Assembly: GCF_900476395.1 (NCBI RefSeq)
Contig: NZ_UIHB01000002.1
Coordinates: 372,001-436,000 of the forward strand
DNA: 64,000 bases
From: Xanthomonas euroxanthea
GTDB taxonomy: Bacteria > Pseudomonadota > Gammaproteobacteria > Xanthomonadales > Xanthomonadaceae
Direction: 5' to 3'
The notes under the pieces are model-generated. The model ran no database searches and was not told the origin of the DNA. It saw only the letters and a program-made list of their open reading frames with translations. The translations under genes were made by a program, and so were the position numbers. Positions 36,563 through 45,509 of the stretch are shown in pieces. Positions within the stretch are counted from its first letter, which is position 1. Each line of letters opens with the position of its first letter.

Positions 36563-37692
36563 GCACGCTACTACGACGGCCGGCGACCTATCTGGCACTG
36601 CCGATGCTGCTCAGCTGCGCGCTGACGCTGCTGACCTACTGCTTACCCGGCGGTTATGCGGATGGCATCGCGCTGCTGGCCATCGCCGCCGCTGCGACCT
36701 GCGTGCTGGACGCCAGGCTGCGCATACAGTTGCCTGCGGTGGAGCGCTTTCGCGCCTACCGCTATGTCGGCACCCGCGACGCGTTCCTGGTGATGACGCT
36801 GGCGGCGGTGGTGACGGTGTTCTGCATCGTGGATGTGGCGCTGTTTCCGATTCCGCTGTTCAGCGATCCGTCCTCCTATGCCACCTTGAGCCCGTTGCGC
36901 GCGCATGTGCGGCACATCTCCAACATGTGCTGGATCCTGCCTCCGATCGCGCTGCTGTGCGTGCGTCATCGCGGGCTGCGCGCGGCGATGGTGGTGCTGG
37001 GATTCGTGTTCCCGATCGTGGTGATCGACCGCAACCGCATCTTTGCCGGGCTGTTTTCGTTCGTGCTGGTGATGCTGTTGCGCCGCGACCCGGCGCGCCG
37101 CCTGCCGTGGAAGACCATCGGCCTGCTGGTGCTGGCCGGCGGCGGGGTGTTTTCCATCCTCGGCGCACTGCGTTCCGGCTCGCTGGCCACGGTCGCCCTG
37201 CCGTTCAGTGCTGTGTATCGCGCCATGCCGCAGGGCGTGCAGTGGTTGCTGCTGTACATCAGCGCCGGGCCGTACAACTTCGGCGCGATCCTGGCCAAGG
37301 GGTATGTCAACGCCAGCTTCCTGGTCAATCAGCTGGTGCCGTTCAGTGGCTCGATCGCCACCGCCGGCACCGGCATCCCGCTGGATGCGCCCAACATCAA
37401 TGTGGGGACCGAGTTCTTTCCATTCCTGATGGCCTGGGGCGCGCCCGGCGCGTTGCTGGCGCTGCTGGCGTTGTATGCCGGCCTGCTGTGGAGCGTGCGC
37501 TTGCTCGACAGCTCGCTATCGATCTTCCACGTGCTGATCTTCCTGCGCATCGCCTATGCCTGCCTGATGTCGCCGTTCGCGCCGCAGGCCTTCACCTGGA
37601 CCAATTTCGGCTTCATCGCGCTGTGCCTGGTGCTGCATGCCGGCACGGTGCTGCTGCCCAACCGTAATGCCGCACCCACCGCTGCTGCGTAA
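36559..37692 (+). CDS. Wzy-like polytopic membrane protein (putative polymerase)
   Basis: 377 residues with about 10 hydrophobic segments and a large loop around LFSDPSSYATLSPLRAHVRH, rich in charged and aromatic residues. O-antigen polymerases share topology and such loops but little sequence. Its place between a flippase/GT2 pair and a Wzz-like gene supports a Wzy role. The late segment SGSIATAGTGIPLDAPNIN may be a second periplasmic loop. Specificity cannot be inferred. Confidence 0.7.
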   Translation: MSTLLRRPATYLALPMLLSCALTLLTYCLPGGYADGIALLAIAAAATCVLDARLRIQLPAVERFRAYRYVGTRDAFLVMTLAAVVTVFCIVDVALFPIPLFSDPSSYATLSPLRAHVRHISNMCWILPPIALLCVRHRGLRAAMVVLGFVFPIVVIDRNRIFAGLFSFVLVMLLRRDPARRLPWKTIGLLVLAGGGVFSILGALRSGSLATVALPFSAVYRAMPQGVQWLLLYISAGPYNFGAILAKGYVNASFLVNQLVPFSGSIATAGTGIPLDAPNINVGTEFFPFLMAWGAPGALLALLALYAGLLWSVRLLDSSLSIFHVLIFLRIAYACLMSPFAPQAFTWTNFGFIALCLVLHAGTVLLPNRNAAPTAAA

Positions 37693-37735
37693 TGCGCGGC
37701 AGCTTCGTTTTCACATGTTCCAGAGCCGGTGCACC

Positions 37736-38587
37736 ATGACTCAACACGACGACATCTATCTGATCGACCTGTGGCGCATCCTGCGTCGCGAATGGCGCTG
37801 GGCGCTGGCCGCGCTGGTGGTGGTGCTTGCACTGACCGTTGCCTTTACCCGCCTGGCCAGGCCGCAGTGGGAAGCCACCGCCTGGATCCAGGTCGGCGAG
37901 ATCGGCCCCACGCCGGCCGGGCGCGATCCCAAGGTCGAACCGTTCCAGCGCGTGATCGATCGCATGAAGACGCGGCTGTTCCAGGACGCGGTGTTGCGCC
38001 AGGCCGGCGTGCCGCTGAAAAGCCGCGCGGCGCAGTTGTATCGCGGCAGCCTCAAGCCGGATCCGGACCCGTATGCCAACCTGATCGGGGTGACCATCCG
38101 GGCCGAATCGTCGGCGCAGGCGCGCAGCCTGGCGCTGGCGACGGTGAGCGCCTTGCAGGGCCTGCATGGTGATACCAACGCAGTGGCGCTCGCACTGGCG
38201 CGCACGCGCCTGCAGGGCCTGACCGACGATCTGCGCGTGGCCACCCGTAACCGCGATCAACTGCAGCAGCAGGTGCAGGCCGGGCAGGGCGCCGCTGCGG
38301 CGACCCCGGCCCAGGTCCTGGCAGGCATGCTGCTGACCGACAGCAACGCCACCGTGCGCGCATTGAAGAGCGAGCGCGACGATCTCATTGCCCGCCTGAC
38401 TACGCGCTACACCTATCAGACCTCGCTGGCATGGCCGTTGTACGTACCCGAGCAGCAGGCGTTTCCGAATGCCGTCACCGCCTGGGCCGCCGGCCTGCTC
38501 GGCGGGGCGGGGCTGGCGGTGCTGGCCGCGGTGTTGCGCAATGCCTGGCGGCGGCGTACCGGCGTCGCGCCGCAGACTGACGGCTGA
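37736..38587 (+). CDS. Short Wzz-like chain-length or co-polymerase protein
   Basis: 283 residues from ATG 37736 (ATG 37715 also possible). The N terminus DDIYLIDLWRILRREWRWAL is the classic Wzz start, followed by membrane helix 1 (about 21-39). A periplasmic part with a coiled coil (TRLQGLTDDLRVATRNRDQL) and a C-terminal membrane helix (about 252-273) follow. No tyrosine-kinase domain is attached and none is encoded nearby. It probably sets polymer length with the Wzy-like protein. Confidence 0.82.
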   Translation: MTQHDDIYLIDLWRILRREWRWALAALVVVLALTVAFTRLARPQWEATAWIQVGEIGPTPAGRDPKVEPFQRVIDRMKTRLFQDAVLRQAGVPLKSRAAQLYRGSLKPDPDPYANLIGVTIRAESSAQARSLALATVSALQGLHGDTNAVALALARTRLQGLTDDLRVATRNRDQLQQQVQAGQGAAAATPAQVLAGMLLTDSNATVRALKSERDDLIARLTTRYTYQTSLAWPLYVPEQQAFPNAVTAWAAGLLGGAGLAVLAAVLRNAWRRRTGVAPQTDG

Positions 38588-38745
38588 GCCGCTCCGCGGC
38601 GTGCCGCACGGTGGACATCGCTGCCCGACGCTGCAACCAAACCGTCGGCGCGCGGCACTCACCGGTCAATCAAGCGATGCCGCGTCGGCGGTGTCGCGCC
38701 TGGAGAGTGTGGTGAGAACAGCTGGATCGGGGTGGGAGGCTGCGC

Positions 38746-39588
38746 ATGTCGGTGGCCAATGAGCATGCGGCGCGCGGTGGCACGGTGGCCCCGGAGCGCC
38801 TGCTGGAGACGCAACGCGCGTTCGACAGCGTGGCGCCGGACTACGACGGCCCACGCGGCAACAACGCGCTGATCCAGCGTATGCGCACCACGCTGTGGGA
38901 CACGGTCGCGGCCGAGTTGCCGGTGGGCTCGCGGCTGGTGGACCTGGGGTGCGGCACCGGCCTGGATGCCGGCGAATTCGCACGTCGCGGTTACCGCGTG
39001 CTGGCCACCGACTGGTCGCCGGCAATGGTCGAGCGCACCCGCCAGCGCGCGGCCACGCAAGGACTGGAAGAGCGCCTGAGCGCCGCCCATGTCGGCATCC
39101 AGCAGCTGGACCAGCTGGAGGGCAGCTTCGACGGCATGTATTCCAACTTCGGCCCGCTCAATTGCGCGCCGGATCTCCCGGCCGTGGCGGCCGAATGCGC
39201 GCGCCTGCTGCGCGCCGATGGCTGCCTGGTGTTCTCGGTGATCGGGCGCATCTGCCCCTGGGAAATCGGCCATTACAGCGTGCGCGGGCGGTTCAGGCGC
39301 GCCGCGGTGCGGGCCGCGCGCGGGGTCACCGCCGTGGGCATGAACGGCCACACCATCTGGACCTGGTACCACCTGCCGCGCGAGTTCTACCGCGCCTTCG
39401 CCAAGCACTTCGTCCTGGACCGCTATCGCGCCTTGAGCCTGTTCCTGCCGCCGCCGTACCTGGTGGATTTCTGCCAACGGCATCCGCGCCTGTCCGCGCG
39501 TTTGGGCCGGTGCGACGACCGTCTGGGCGGGCTGCCGCTGCTGCGCGACATGGGCGACCACTTCCTGATCGTGCTGCGCAAGCGCTGA
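38746..39588 (+). CDS. SAM-dependent methyltransferase (class I)
   Basis: 280 residues. Motif I is LVDLGCGTGLDAGEFA, followed by VLATDWSPAMVERTR (acidic loop) and the motif near GMYSNFGPLNCAPDLPAV. The C-terminal half (ICPWEIGHYSVRGRFRRAAVR, then WTWYHLPREFYRAF) resembles methyltransferases in polysaccharide and secondary-metabolite clusters. The acceptor could be a sugar hydroxyl or carboxyl. It is 158 bases after the Wzz-like gene and directly before an amidohydrolase gene. Confidence 0.88.
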   Translation: MSVANEHAARGGTVAPERLLETQRAFDSVAPDYDGPRGNNALIQRMRTTLWDTVAAELPVGSRLVDLGCGTGLDAGEFARRGYRVLATDWSPAMVERTRQRAATQGLEERLSAAHVGIQQLDQLEGSFDGMYSNFGPLNCAPDLPAVAAECARLLRADGCLVFSVIGRICPWEIGHYSVRGRFRRAAVRAARGVTAVGMNGHTIWTWYHLPREFYRAFAKHFVLDRYRALSLFLPPPYLVDFCQRHPRLSARLGRCDDRLGGLPLLRDMGDHFLIVLRKR

Positions 39589-39600
39589 GTGGAGATGCCG

Positions 39601-40833
39601 ATGTCCATGGCCGATGTCTGCCTGCAGGGCGCGCGCGCGATCACCCTGGCGGGCCCGTCGCGCGCGCCGTTGACCATCCGCGCAGGGCGCTTCGGCGGCA
39701 CGCTCGGCACCGGCAGCCTGCGCCTGGACCTGCAGGGGCATGTGCTGGCGCCCGGCCTGATCAATGCGCACGAGCATCTGCAGGTCAACTGCGTGCCGCC
39801 GCTGCCGCAGGGCGCGGTGTTTTCCAACAGCTATGCGTGGATCGAGGCGTTCCAGGCGCATTTCCGGCATCCCGACGTGGCCGCTGCCCTGCGTGTGCCC
39901 AAGCCGGTGCGTCTGCGTCATGGTGGGTTGAAGAACCTGCTGGCCGGCGTCACCTGCGTGGCCCAGCACGACCCGTGGCACGCCACGCTGGACGAAACCG
40001 GCTTTCCGGTGGGGGTGTTGCGCGAGTTCGGCTGGAGCTATGCGCTGGGGTGGACCGGCTATGGCCCACCGGTGCAGGGCAGCTTTGCCGCGACCTCGCC
40101 CGCGCATCCCTGGATGATCCATCTGGCCGAAGGTACCGATGCGGTGGCGGCCGCCGAACTGGAGGAACTGGACCGGCTCGGTTGCCTGGCGCCCAACAGC
40201 GTGCTGATCCACGGCGTGGGCATGGGCGAACGCGACATCGAGCGGGTGATCGCACGTGGCGCGGCGGTGGTGTGGTGCCCATCGAGCAACCGTGCGCTGC
40301 TGGGCCGCACGCTCGACCCCTGGCGCCTGTGCATGGCGGGCCGGCTCGCGTTGGGCAACGATTCGCGCGTCAGCGGCGCGCGCGATCTGCTGGAAGAACT
40401 GCGCATCGCTGCCAGCAGCGGGTTGGCCGCGGATCTGCTGCTCGGCCTGGTCACCCATCAATCGGCACGCATCCTGCGCATGGCCACGCGTGGACGCCTG
40501 GCGCCGGGGGCGGCGGCGGACCTGGTGATCGTGCGCGACCGCGGTGGCGAGCCCGCGCTCAGCGTGGTGGGCTGCGCACGCGGCGATCTGCGTGCGGTGA
40601 TACGCGATGGCGCCCCGCGCATCGCCGACCCGGATTTTGCCGACTGGTTCGACGCGGCCGGCATCCGCACCGTCCCGGTGCTGCTGGACGGACGCCCCAA
40701 GCTGCTCGACGCCACGCTGGCCGATCCGGCGGTCCTGGCACTGGAACCCGGCCTGCAGCGCGTGCCCCAGCCTGCACACCAACCTGCGCGCCAGCCCGGC
40801 GTGGCCATGGCCGCCAGCGGTGCGGTGTCGTGA
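39601..40833 (+). CDS. Amidohydrolase-superfamily metalloenzyme
   Basis: 410 residues from ATG 39601, which has GGAG at 39591-39594. Metal ligands are visible: His57 and His59 in GLINAHEHLQ, a histidine in HLAEGTD, another in LIHGVGMG, and the catalytic aspartate in LALGNDSRVSG. The C-terminal beta-sandwich has RGRLAPGAAADLVIV. The family hydrolyses C-N bonds in cyclic ureas, guanidines, amides or deaminates heterocycles. Placement between two methyltransferase genes in a glycan cluster is unusual; the substrate is unknown. The stop overlaps the next GTG start. Confidence 0.87.
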   Translation: MSMADVCLQGARAITLAGPSRAPLTIRAGRFGGTLGTGSLRLDLQGHVLAPGLINAHEHLQVNCVPPLPQGAVFSNSYAWIEAFQAHFRHPDVAAALRVPKPVRLRHGGLKNLLAGVTCVAQHDPWHATLDETGFPVGVLREFGWSYALGWTGYGPPVQGSFAATSPAHPWMIHLAEGTDAVAAAELEELDRLGCLAPNSVLIHGVGMGERDIERVIARGAAVVWCPSSNRALLGRTLDPWRLCMAGRLALGNDSRVSGARDLLEELRIAASSGLAADLLLGLVTHQSARILRMATRGRLAPGAAADLVIVRDRGGEPALSVVGCARGDLRAVIRDGAPRIADPDFADWFDAAGIRTVPVLLDGRPKLLDATLADPAVLALEPGLQRVPQPAHQPARQPGVAMAASGAVS

Positions 40834-41528
40834 GCGCAGTACCGATCCTCGAGCCGGCAGCGGCGTATGCGCTGTGGGCGCAGGCGTATCCGCCGCACGC
40901 GCACAACCCGGTGATGCTGGCCGAAGAGCGCGCCATGCTCGCGTTGATGCCGAACGTGTTGCAGGGCCAGCACGTGCTCGACGCCGGCTGCGGCAGCGGG
41001 CGCTACATGCTGCATGCCTTGCGGCGTGGCGCGCTGCAGGTGACCGGCGTGGATCTGTCGCCGCAGATGCTGCAGCGTGCGCGCGCCGAGCTGGCGCAGG
41101 ACTGGCCATCGGCACGCATGCGCCTGCAGCAGGGCAGCCTGGAGCAGCTGCCGCTGGGCGACGCAGTGGCCGATCTCAGCGTCTGCGGTCTGGTGGTCGG
41201 CCATCTGCAGCAGCTATGGACGGCGCTGGAAGAACTGCACCGCGTCACCCGCGTCGGCGGCCTGGTGCTGTGCAGCGACGTGCACCCCATCGGCCATGCG
41301 CTGGGCTGGCAACGCGACTTCAAGGCCGACGGCCGGCAGTACGCGGTGCGGCATACGCAACATCTCTACAGCCATTGGCATGCGGCCTGCGTGGCACTGG
41401 GCATGGAGATCGAAGCGGTGGCCGAGCCGATGCTGGACCCGGCCGACATCGCGCCCGGCGCGCGCTTCGATCAGGCCGCGCTGCGGGTGCCGGTCGCGCT
41501 GGTGCTGCGGCTGCGGCGCATCGCGTGA
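40830..41528 (+). CDS. SAM-dependent methyltransferase (UbiE-like fold)
   Basis: 232 residues with a GTG start overlapping the amidohydrolase stop (GTGA). Motif I HVLDAGCGSGRYMLHAL, then VTGVDLSPQMLQRA and the motif II region LSVCGLVVGHLQQLWTALEEL. The N terminus (AAYALWAQAYPPHAHNPVML) is typical of small-molecule C- or O-methyltransferases. Acceptor unknown. Coupled to the amidohydrolase, so the two may act on the same small molecule. Confidence 0.88.
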   Translation: MSAVPILEPAAAYALWAQAYPPHAHNPVMLAEERAMLALMPNVLQGQHVLDAGCGSGRYMLHALRRGALQVTGVDLSPQMLQRARAELAQDWPSARMRLQQGSLEQLPLGDAVADLSVCGLVVGHLQQLWTALEELHRVTRVGGLVLCSDVHPIGHALGWQRDFKADGRQYAVRHTQHLYSHWHAACVALGMEIEAVAEPMLDPADIAPGARFDQAALRVPVALVLRLRRIA

Positions 41529-41664
41529 CCAACGTACTGGCCATGGTGGCGTGCGCATGCAGCATCTCGGTGGCAGGCGAGCGGTGCCGTTTGCGCGCGG
41601 TGCAGTGCGCGGCACGTGGCCTGGTCAGCATGGCAGGGCAAGCAATCCGGGCGCGGTCGGTGCC

Positions 41665-42795
41665 ATGAGCCTGCAGGTGGCGCAGCTCAATCTGCTGCCG
41701 ACTCCCGCCGGCCTGACTGCCGAGCAGGTGTTCGCGCAGTGGCCATCGCTGGCCGATATTGCCGAGGCCGTCGCCAGTGCCGGGGTGCGCGTATCGGTGG
41801 TCCAGGCCTCTGCACTGAACCTGCGGCGCACTCGCCAGGGCGTGGATTACCGCTTCGTCGAGCTCGGCGCGCGCGGCAGTGCGCAGCGCGCCGGTCTGCT
41901 TGCTGCGATGATGCGCGAGATCGGCGCCGATGTGGTCCACATCCACGGCCTGGAATTTGCCGGCGATGCACGCCGTCTCGCCCGCCTGCTGCCGCAGATG
42001 CCGATCCTGCTGCAGGATCACGCCAACCGCCCGCCGCACTGGTGGGCCCGCAGTGTGTGGCGCCTTCGCTACGCGGCTGCCGCCGGGATCGCGTTCACCG
42101 CGCAGGAGATGGCGCAGCCGTTCGTCCAGGCGCGCCTGTTCAAGGCGAAGACGCAGCTGTTTGCGGTTCCCGAATCGAGCAGCCGCTTTTCGCCGGGCGA
42201 TCGCCTGCAGGCACGCGAGCAGACCTGTCTGCATGGCGACCCCTGCGTGTTGTGGGTCGGGCACCTGAGCGCGGCCAAGGATCCGTTGTGTGTGCTCGAT
42301 GCCATCGCCATGGCCGCCCGCGTGTTGCCCGGGTTGCGGTTGTGGTGCGTGTTCGACCAGGCGCCGTTGCTGGAGCAGGTACGGCAGCGTCTGCGCGCCG
42401 ATCCGCTGCTTGCACGCTGCGTGCAGCTGCTGGGCAGGGTGCCGCATGCCCGCGTGGAAACCCTGTTGCGTGCCTGCGACCTGTTCGTCTCCGCCAGCCA
42501 CGCGGAGAGCTGCGGTTATGCCGCGGTGGAAGCCTATGCCTGCGGCACGTTGCCGCTACTGACCGATATCCCGTCCTTCCGTGCGCTCAGCGATGGCGGG
42601 GCGGTCGGCGCGTTGTGGCCGGTCGGCGATGCCTCGGCCCTGGCGGACCTGCTGCTGCGCGTCGTCCGGCAACGCCCCGATCGCGCACAGGTGCGCGCGC
42701 ATTTCGATGCACGGCTGTCGTTTGCCGCCGTGGGGCAGCGCTGGAAGCGAGCGTACACCCAGCTGCTGGCCGCCGCGCCGAGGCGAACCGCATGA
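41665..42795 (+). CDS. Family 4-type glycosyltransferase
   Basis: 376 residues from ATG 41665. GT-B fold: the N-terminal domain has DVVHIHGLEFAGDARRLARL, and the C-terminal nucleotide-sugar domain has VLWVGHLSAAKDPLCVLDAI and the E-x7-E motif in ASHAESCGYAAVEAYACG. It transfers a sugar with retention of configuration. The 136-base spacer before it holds no recognised gene. The stop overlaps the next glycosyltransferase as ATGA. Confidence 0.88.
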   Translation: MSLQVAQLNLLPTPAGLTAEQVFAQWPSLADIAEAVASAGVRVSVVQASALNLRRTRQGVDYRFVELGARGSAQRAGLLAAMMREIGADVVHIHGLEFAGDARRLARLLPQMPILLQDHANRPPHWWARSVWRLRYAAAAGIAFTAQEMAQPFVQARLFKAKTQLFAVPESSSRFSPGDRLQAREQTCLHGDPCVLWVGHLSAAKDPLCVLDAIAMAARVLPGLRLWCVFDQAPLLEQVRQRLRADPLLARCVQLLGRVPHARVETLLRACDLFVSASHAESCGYAAVEAYACGTLPLLTDIPSFRALSDGGAVGALWPVGDASALADLLLRVVRQRPDRAQVRAHFDARLSFAAVGQRWKRAYTQLLAAAPRRTA

Positions 42796-43904
42796 AACTG
42801 GCCCTGGTGGTTCCGGGCGGCGTGGACCGCAGCGGCGAGGTCCGCGTGATCCCGGTGTTCCTGACCCTGATCGAATGGCTGGCGCGCCAGCATCAGGTGC
42901 ATGTGTTCGTGCTGCATCAGGAGCCGCTGCCCGGCACCTGGGCGTTGCGTGGTGCCACTGTGCACAACATCGGCGCGCGCCGCACCCGCACGCGTGCGAT
43001 CGCCGCCATTGTCGACGAACATCGTCGTGCTCCGTTCGATGTGATCCAGGCCATCTTTTCCGGCTATTGCGGTCTGGTCGCCGTCGCCGCGGCAAAGCTG
43101 TTGCGGCGTCCAAGCGTGGTGCATATCGCCGGTGGTGAGCTGGTCGCGTTGCATGGCATCGGCTACGGTGGCCGGCGACGTTGGCGCGGGCGCCTGCGCG
43201 AAGCGGTGATCCTGCGCCTGGCCGACCGCGTCACCGCGGCCAGCGCGCCCATTCTCGCGTCGCTGCAGGCGCTCGGTATCCACGCGCAGCGGGTGCCGTT
43301 GGGCGTGGATCTGCGTGCCTGGCCGCCGGCCGCGCCACGTGCACGCACGGGCGGCATCGCCCGCTTGCTGCATGTGGCCAGCCTCAATCCGGTCAAGGAC
43401 CAGACCACCTTGCTGCAGGCAATGGCAGCGCTCAAACGCGCCGAGGTCGCCTTTACCCTGGACATGGTCGGCGTCGATACGCTGGATGGCGCCATGCAAC
43501 GCCTGGTGCAACAGCTGGGCCTGGGCGCGCAGGTGCGTTTTCTCGGTTTCAAGACCCAGCGCGAGCTGCGCCCGATCATGCAATCGGCCGACCTGCTGGT
43601 GCTGTCGTCCCTGCACGAAGCCGGACCGCTGGTGCTGCTGGAAGCGGCGGTCGCCGGTGTGCCCACCGTCGGCACCGCGGTCGGGCACCTGGTCGAATGG
43701 GCGCCGGTGTGCGCACTCGCGGTGCCGCCGGGCGACTGGGCCGGGCTGGCAGAAGCCGTCCGCCAGGTCTTGGCCGACGACGAGCTGCGCTTGCGCCTGG
43801 CCTGGGCAGCGCAATGCCGCGCGGTCCGCGAGGACGCGGCGTTGACCACGCGGCTGTTCGAGCAGCTGTATCGGCACCTGTGCGAGGCGCGGCTGCTGCG
43901 CTGA
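42792..43904 (+). CDS. Family 1/4 glycosyltransferase
   Basis: 370 residues. GT-B fold with VVPGGVDRSGEVRVIPVFL at the N terminus (glycine loop), LLHVASLNPVKDQTTLLQAM in the middle, and the donor-binding EAGPLVLLEAAVAGVPTVGT with its paired glutamates. It probably works with the preceding GT4 enzyme to build the repeat unit. It is the last gene of the long coupled run that starts at 30273. Confidence 0.9.
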   Translation: MKLALVVPGGVDRSGEVRVIPVFLTLIEWLARQHQVHVFVLHQEPLPGTWALRGATVHNIGARRTRTRAIAAIVDEHRRAPFDVIQAIFSGYCGLVAVAAAKLLRRPSVVHIAGGELVALHGIGYGGRRRWRGRLREAVILRLADRVTAASAPILASLQALGIHAQRVPLGVDLRAWPPAAPRARTGGIARLLHVASLNPVKDQTTLLQAMAALKRAEVAFTLDMVGVDTLDGAMQRLVQQLGLGAQVRFLGFKTQRELRPIMQSADLLVLSSLHEAGPLVLLEAAVAGVPTVGTAVGHLVEWAPVCALAVPPGDWAGLAEAVRQVLADDELRLRLAWAAQCRAVREDAALTTRLFEQLYRHLCEARLLR

Positions 43905-44237
43905 CTGCGGCGCAATGACGCAGATCGCATCAGCCGCAAGGCAACGCGCGGTGCAGCAACGAGGCTGCCAAACAAAACGTGGGGACGTGATCGCAACGGT
44001 GATCGGCTGCACAAGCGCCAGCCTGCGCGAGCGCTATGCCGCGCTGGCCGATTCGGTCAACGAGTTGAAGGCCGAGGACGCCTGCTGCGGGCCTGCGATC
44101 GCCAACAAAGCTGCTGCGAGCAGCCGATAGCTGGGTGCAGGCAGCGCGCCCGGACTCGGACGCTGCGGCGGACACCTGCCGACTCCGGGCAGGCCGTGCC
44201 GACCTGATGCTGAGCGCAGCAGCGGTGTCCGCCGCGC
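43905..44237. other. Gap inside the cluster
   Basis: 333 bases between convergent genes. An ATG at 43915 opens a 71-codon plus-strand frame that ends at 44130. Its product is Ala/Arg-rich with four cysteines and no family signal, so I do not call it a gene. No strong terminator hairpin was seen. Confidence 0.4.
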
Positions 44238-45452
44238 TCAGGCCGGCTGCAGATAGCCGTCCAGCGCTGCACGCACCACATACAGCATGTCGGTGCGCGG
44301 CACCGGCCGGGTCAGGCGCGTCATCACCCGGCGCAGCTGGGTCTGCCGTACCCAGGGCTGGCCCTGGAGCCACAACTGGGTCTGCAGCATGTCCGCCCGT
44401 TCCTTGCGACTCTCGGCCGTCGGCACCACGCGATTGCGCAGGTACTGTCGCGCCTCGCCCAGCGAGCGTGACCATTCGATGCCGGGCAGGGCCGACAACC
44501 ACAGGTTGGAGCACGAGGCACTGGTCAGGGTCTGGCGGGCCGCACGCATGCGCAGCACGCGCGGGCAACCGGCCTGCAGCCGCGCCATCACCGCCGGCGG
44601 CACCACGCTGCGGTAATAGCGTTGCAGCAGCAGCAGCGGCGGCAGCGCCCACCACGGCGCCACGGCCGGGTCGTCCCACAACTGGTCCCAGTCACGCGGC
44701 CCCATGCGCGTGGCCAGCAGTGCCAGGTCATGCAGATGCATCAGGCGGATGCTGCGGTGGCAGATGCCGCCGGCCGCATGCAGTAGCAGATGGCACATCA
44801 GCGCGCCGACCGACGGGTAGGGATTCAATCCCGGCTGCGGTCGCTCGGGCAGGATGCACGCGGTGATGTCCACGCTGCGCAGCGGCAGACGTTCCTGGAT
44901 GCGGGTATGCAGCTCGAGATTGATCGGCGCATCGCGATGCTCGCCCAGTCCCGCCACCGCCTCGCCATGCAGCGGCTTGAACACCTGGTGCTTCCATTGT
45001 TCGAAGCAGGCCACGTAACCGAGTTCGCACAGCAGCGCCGCCGCCGCGGGCGCATCTTCCGGCGCCACCAGCAGATCGATGTCGGCCATTGGGCGATCGC
45101 CGGGCAGATAGACACCGAGCCGATGCAAGGCGGTGCCCTTGAGGCCGACCAGGGCGATGCCGGCCGCACGCGCTGCCGCGTCGATGCGGGCCAGCAACAG
45201 CGCGATGCGCCGATGACGGTCTTCGACATGGCTGCGTTGCTCGCGCAGGAACGCGGTCCAGTCGGCGTCCTGCCACAACGAGCGGCGTTGCAGCAGCGGC
45301 GACACGCCATGCGCTGCAGCCGCTGCCGCAGCCAGTTGCCATTGCAGCCGGTCCCACTGCGGCACCGCTGCGCCGGGCTGCGCCAACTCCCTGGCCAGCC
45401 GTTCGGTGGCCGTGCGCAGGCCGTGCTTGATGGTGCGAAGGGAAGGCTGCAT
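44238..45452 (-). CDS. Nucleotidyltransferase-fold protein (NTP_transf_5 family)
   Basis: 404 residues. The catalytic pattern of the family is visible: GLKGTALHRLGVYLPGDR, then RPMADIDLLV with the metal-binding D-x-D, and a third acidic residue in NLELHTRI. Members occur beside HprK-like kinases in polysaccharide and lasso-peptide clusters, where some modify a phosphorylated peptide. An HprK-related kinase is encoded about 1.8 kb away, so a common substrate is plausible. Which nucleotide and acceptor it uses is unknown. Confidence 0.85.
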   Translation of the reverse strand: MQPSLRTIKHGLRTATERLARELAQPGAAVPQWDRLQWQLAAAAAAAHGVSPLLQRRSLWQDADWTAFLREQRSHVEDRHRRIALLLARIDAAARAAGIALVGLKGTALHRLGVYLPGDRPMADIDLLVAPEDAPAAAALLCELGYVACFEQWKHQVFKPLHGEAVAGLGEHRDAPINLELHTRIQERLPLRSVDITACILPERPQPGLNPYPSVGALMCHLLLHAAGGICHRSIRLMHLHDLALLATRMGPRDWDQLWDDPAVAPWWALPPLLLLQRYYRSVVPPAVMARLQAGCPRVLRMRAARQTLTSASCSNLWLSALPGIEWSRSLGEARQYLRNRVVPTAESRKERADMLQTQLWLQGQPWVRQTQLRRVMTRLTRPVPRTDMLYVVRAALDGYLQPA

Positions 45453-45509
45453 GCGGCTGTGATCCGAAGGGCGAGGTAAGGGGGGGAAGCGAGGTCGGCG
45501 CCTTGCGCG

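Noticed and set aside
38659-41115. An 818-codon minus-strand frame opposite the methyltransferase and amidohydrolase genes
   Set aside because: Arg/Ala/Gln-rich antisense product without motifs; the plus-strand genes have intact active sites.
43915-44130. A 71-codon frame considered as a RiPP-like precursor because of its position in the cluster and its four cysteines
   Set aside because: No leader/core pattern, no clear ribosome-binding site and no way to show conservation from one sequence.
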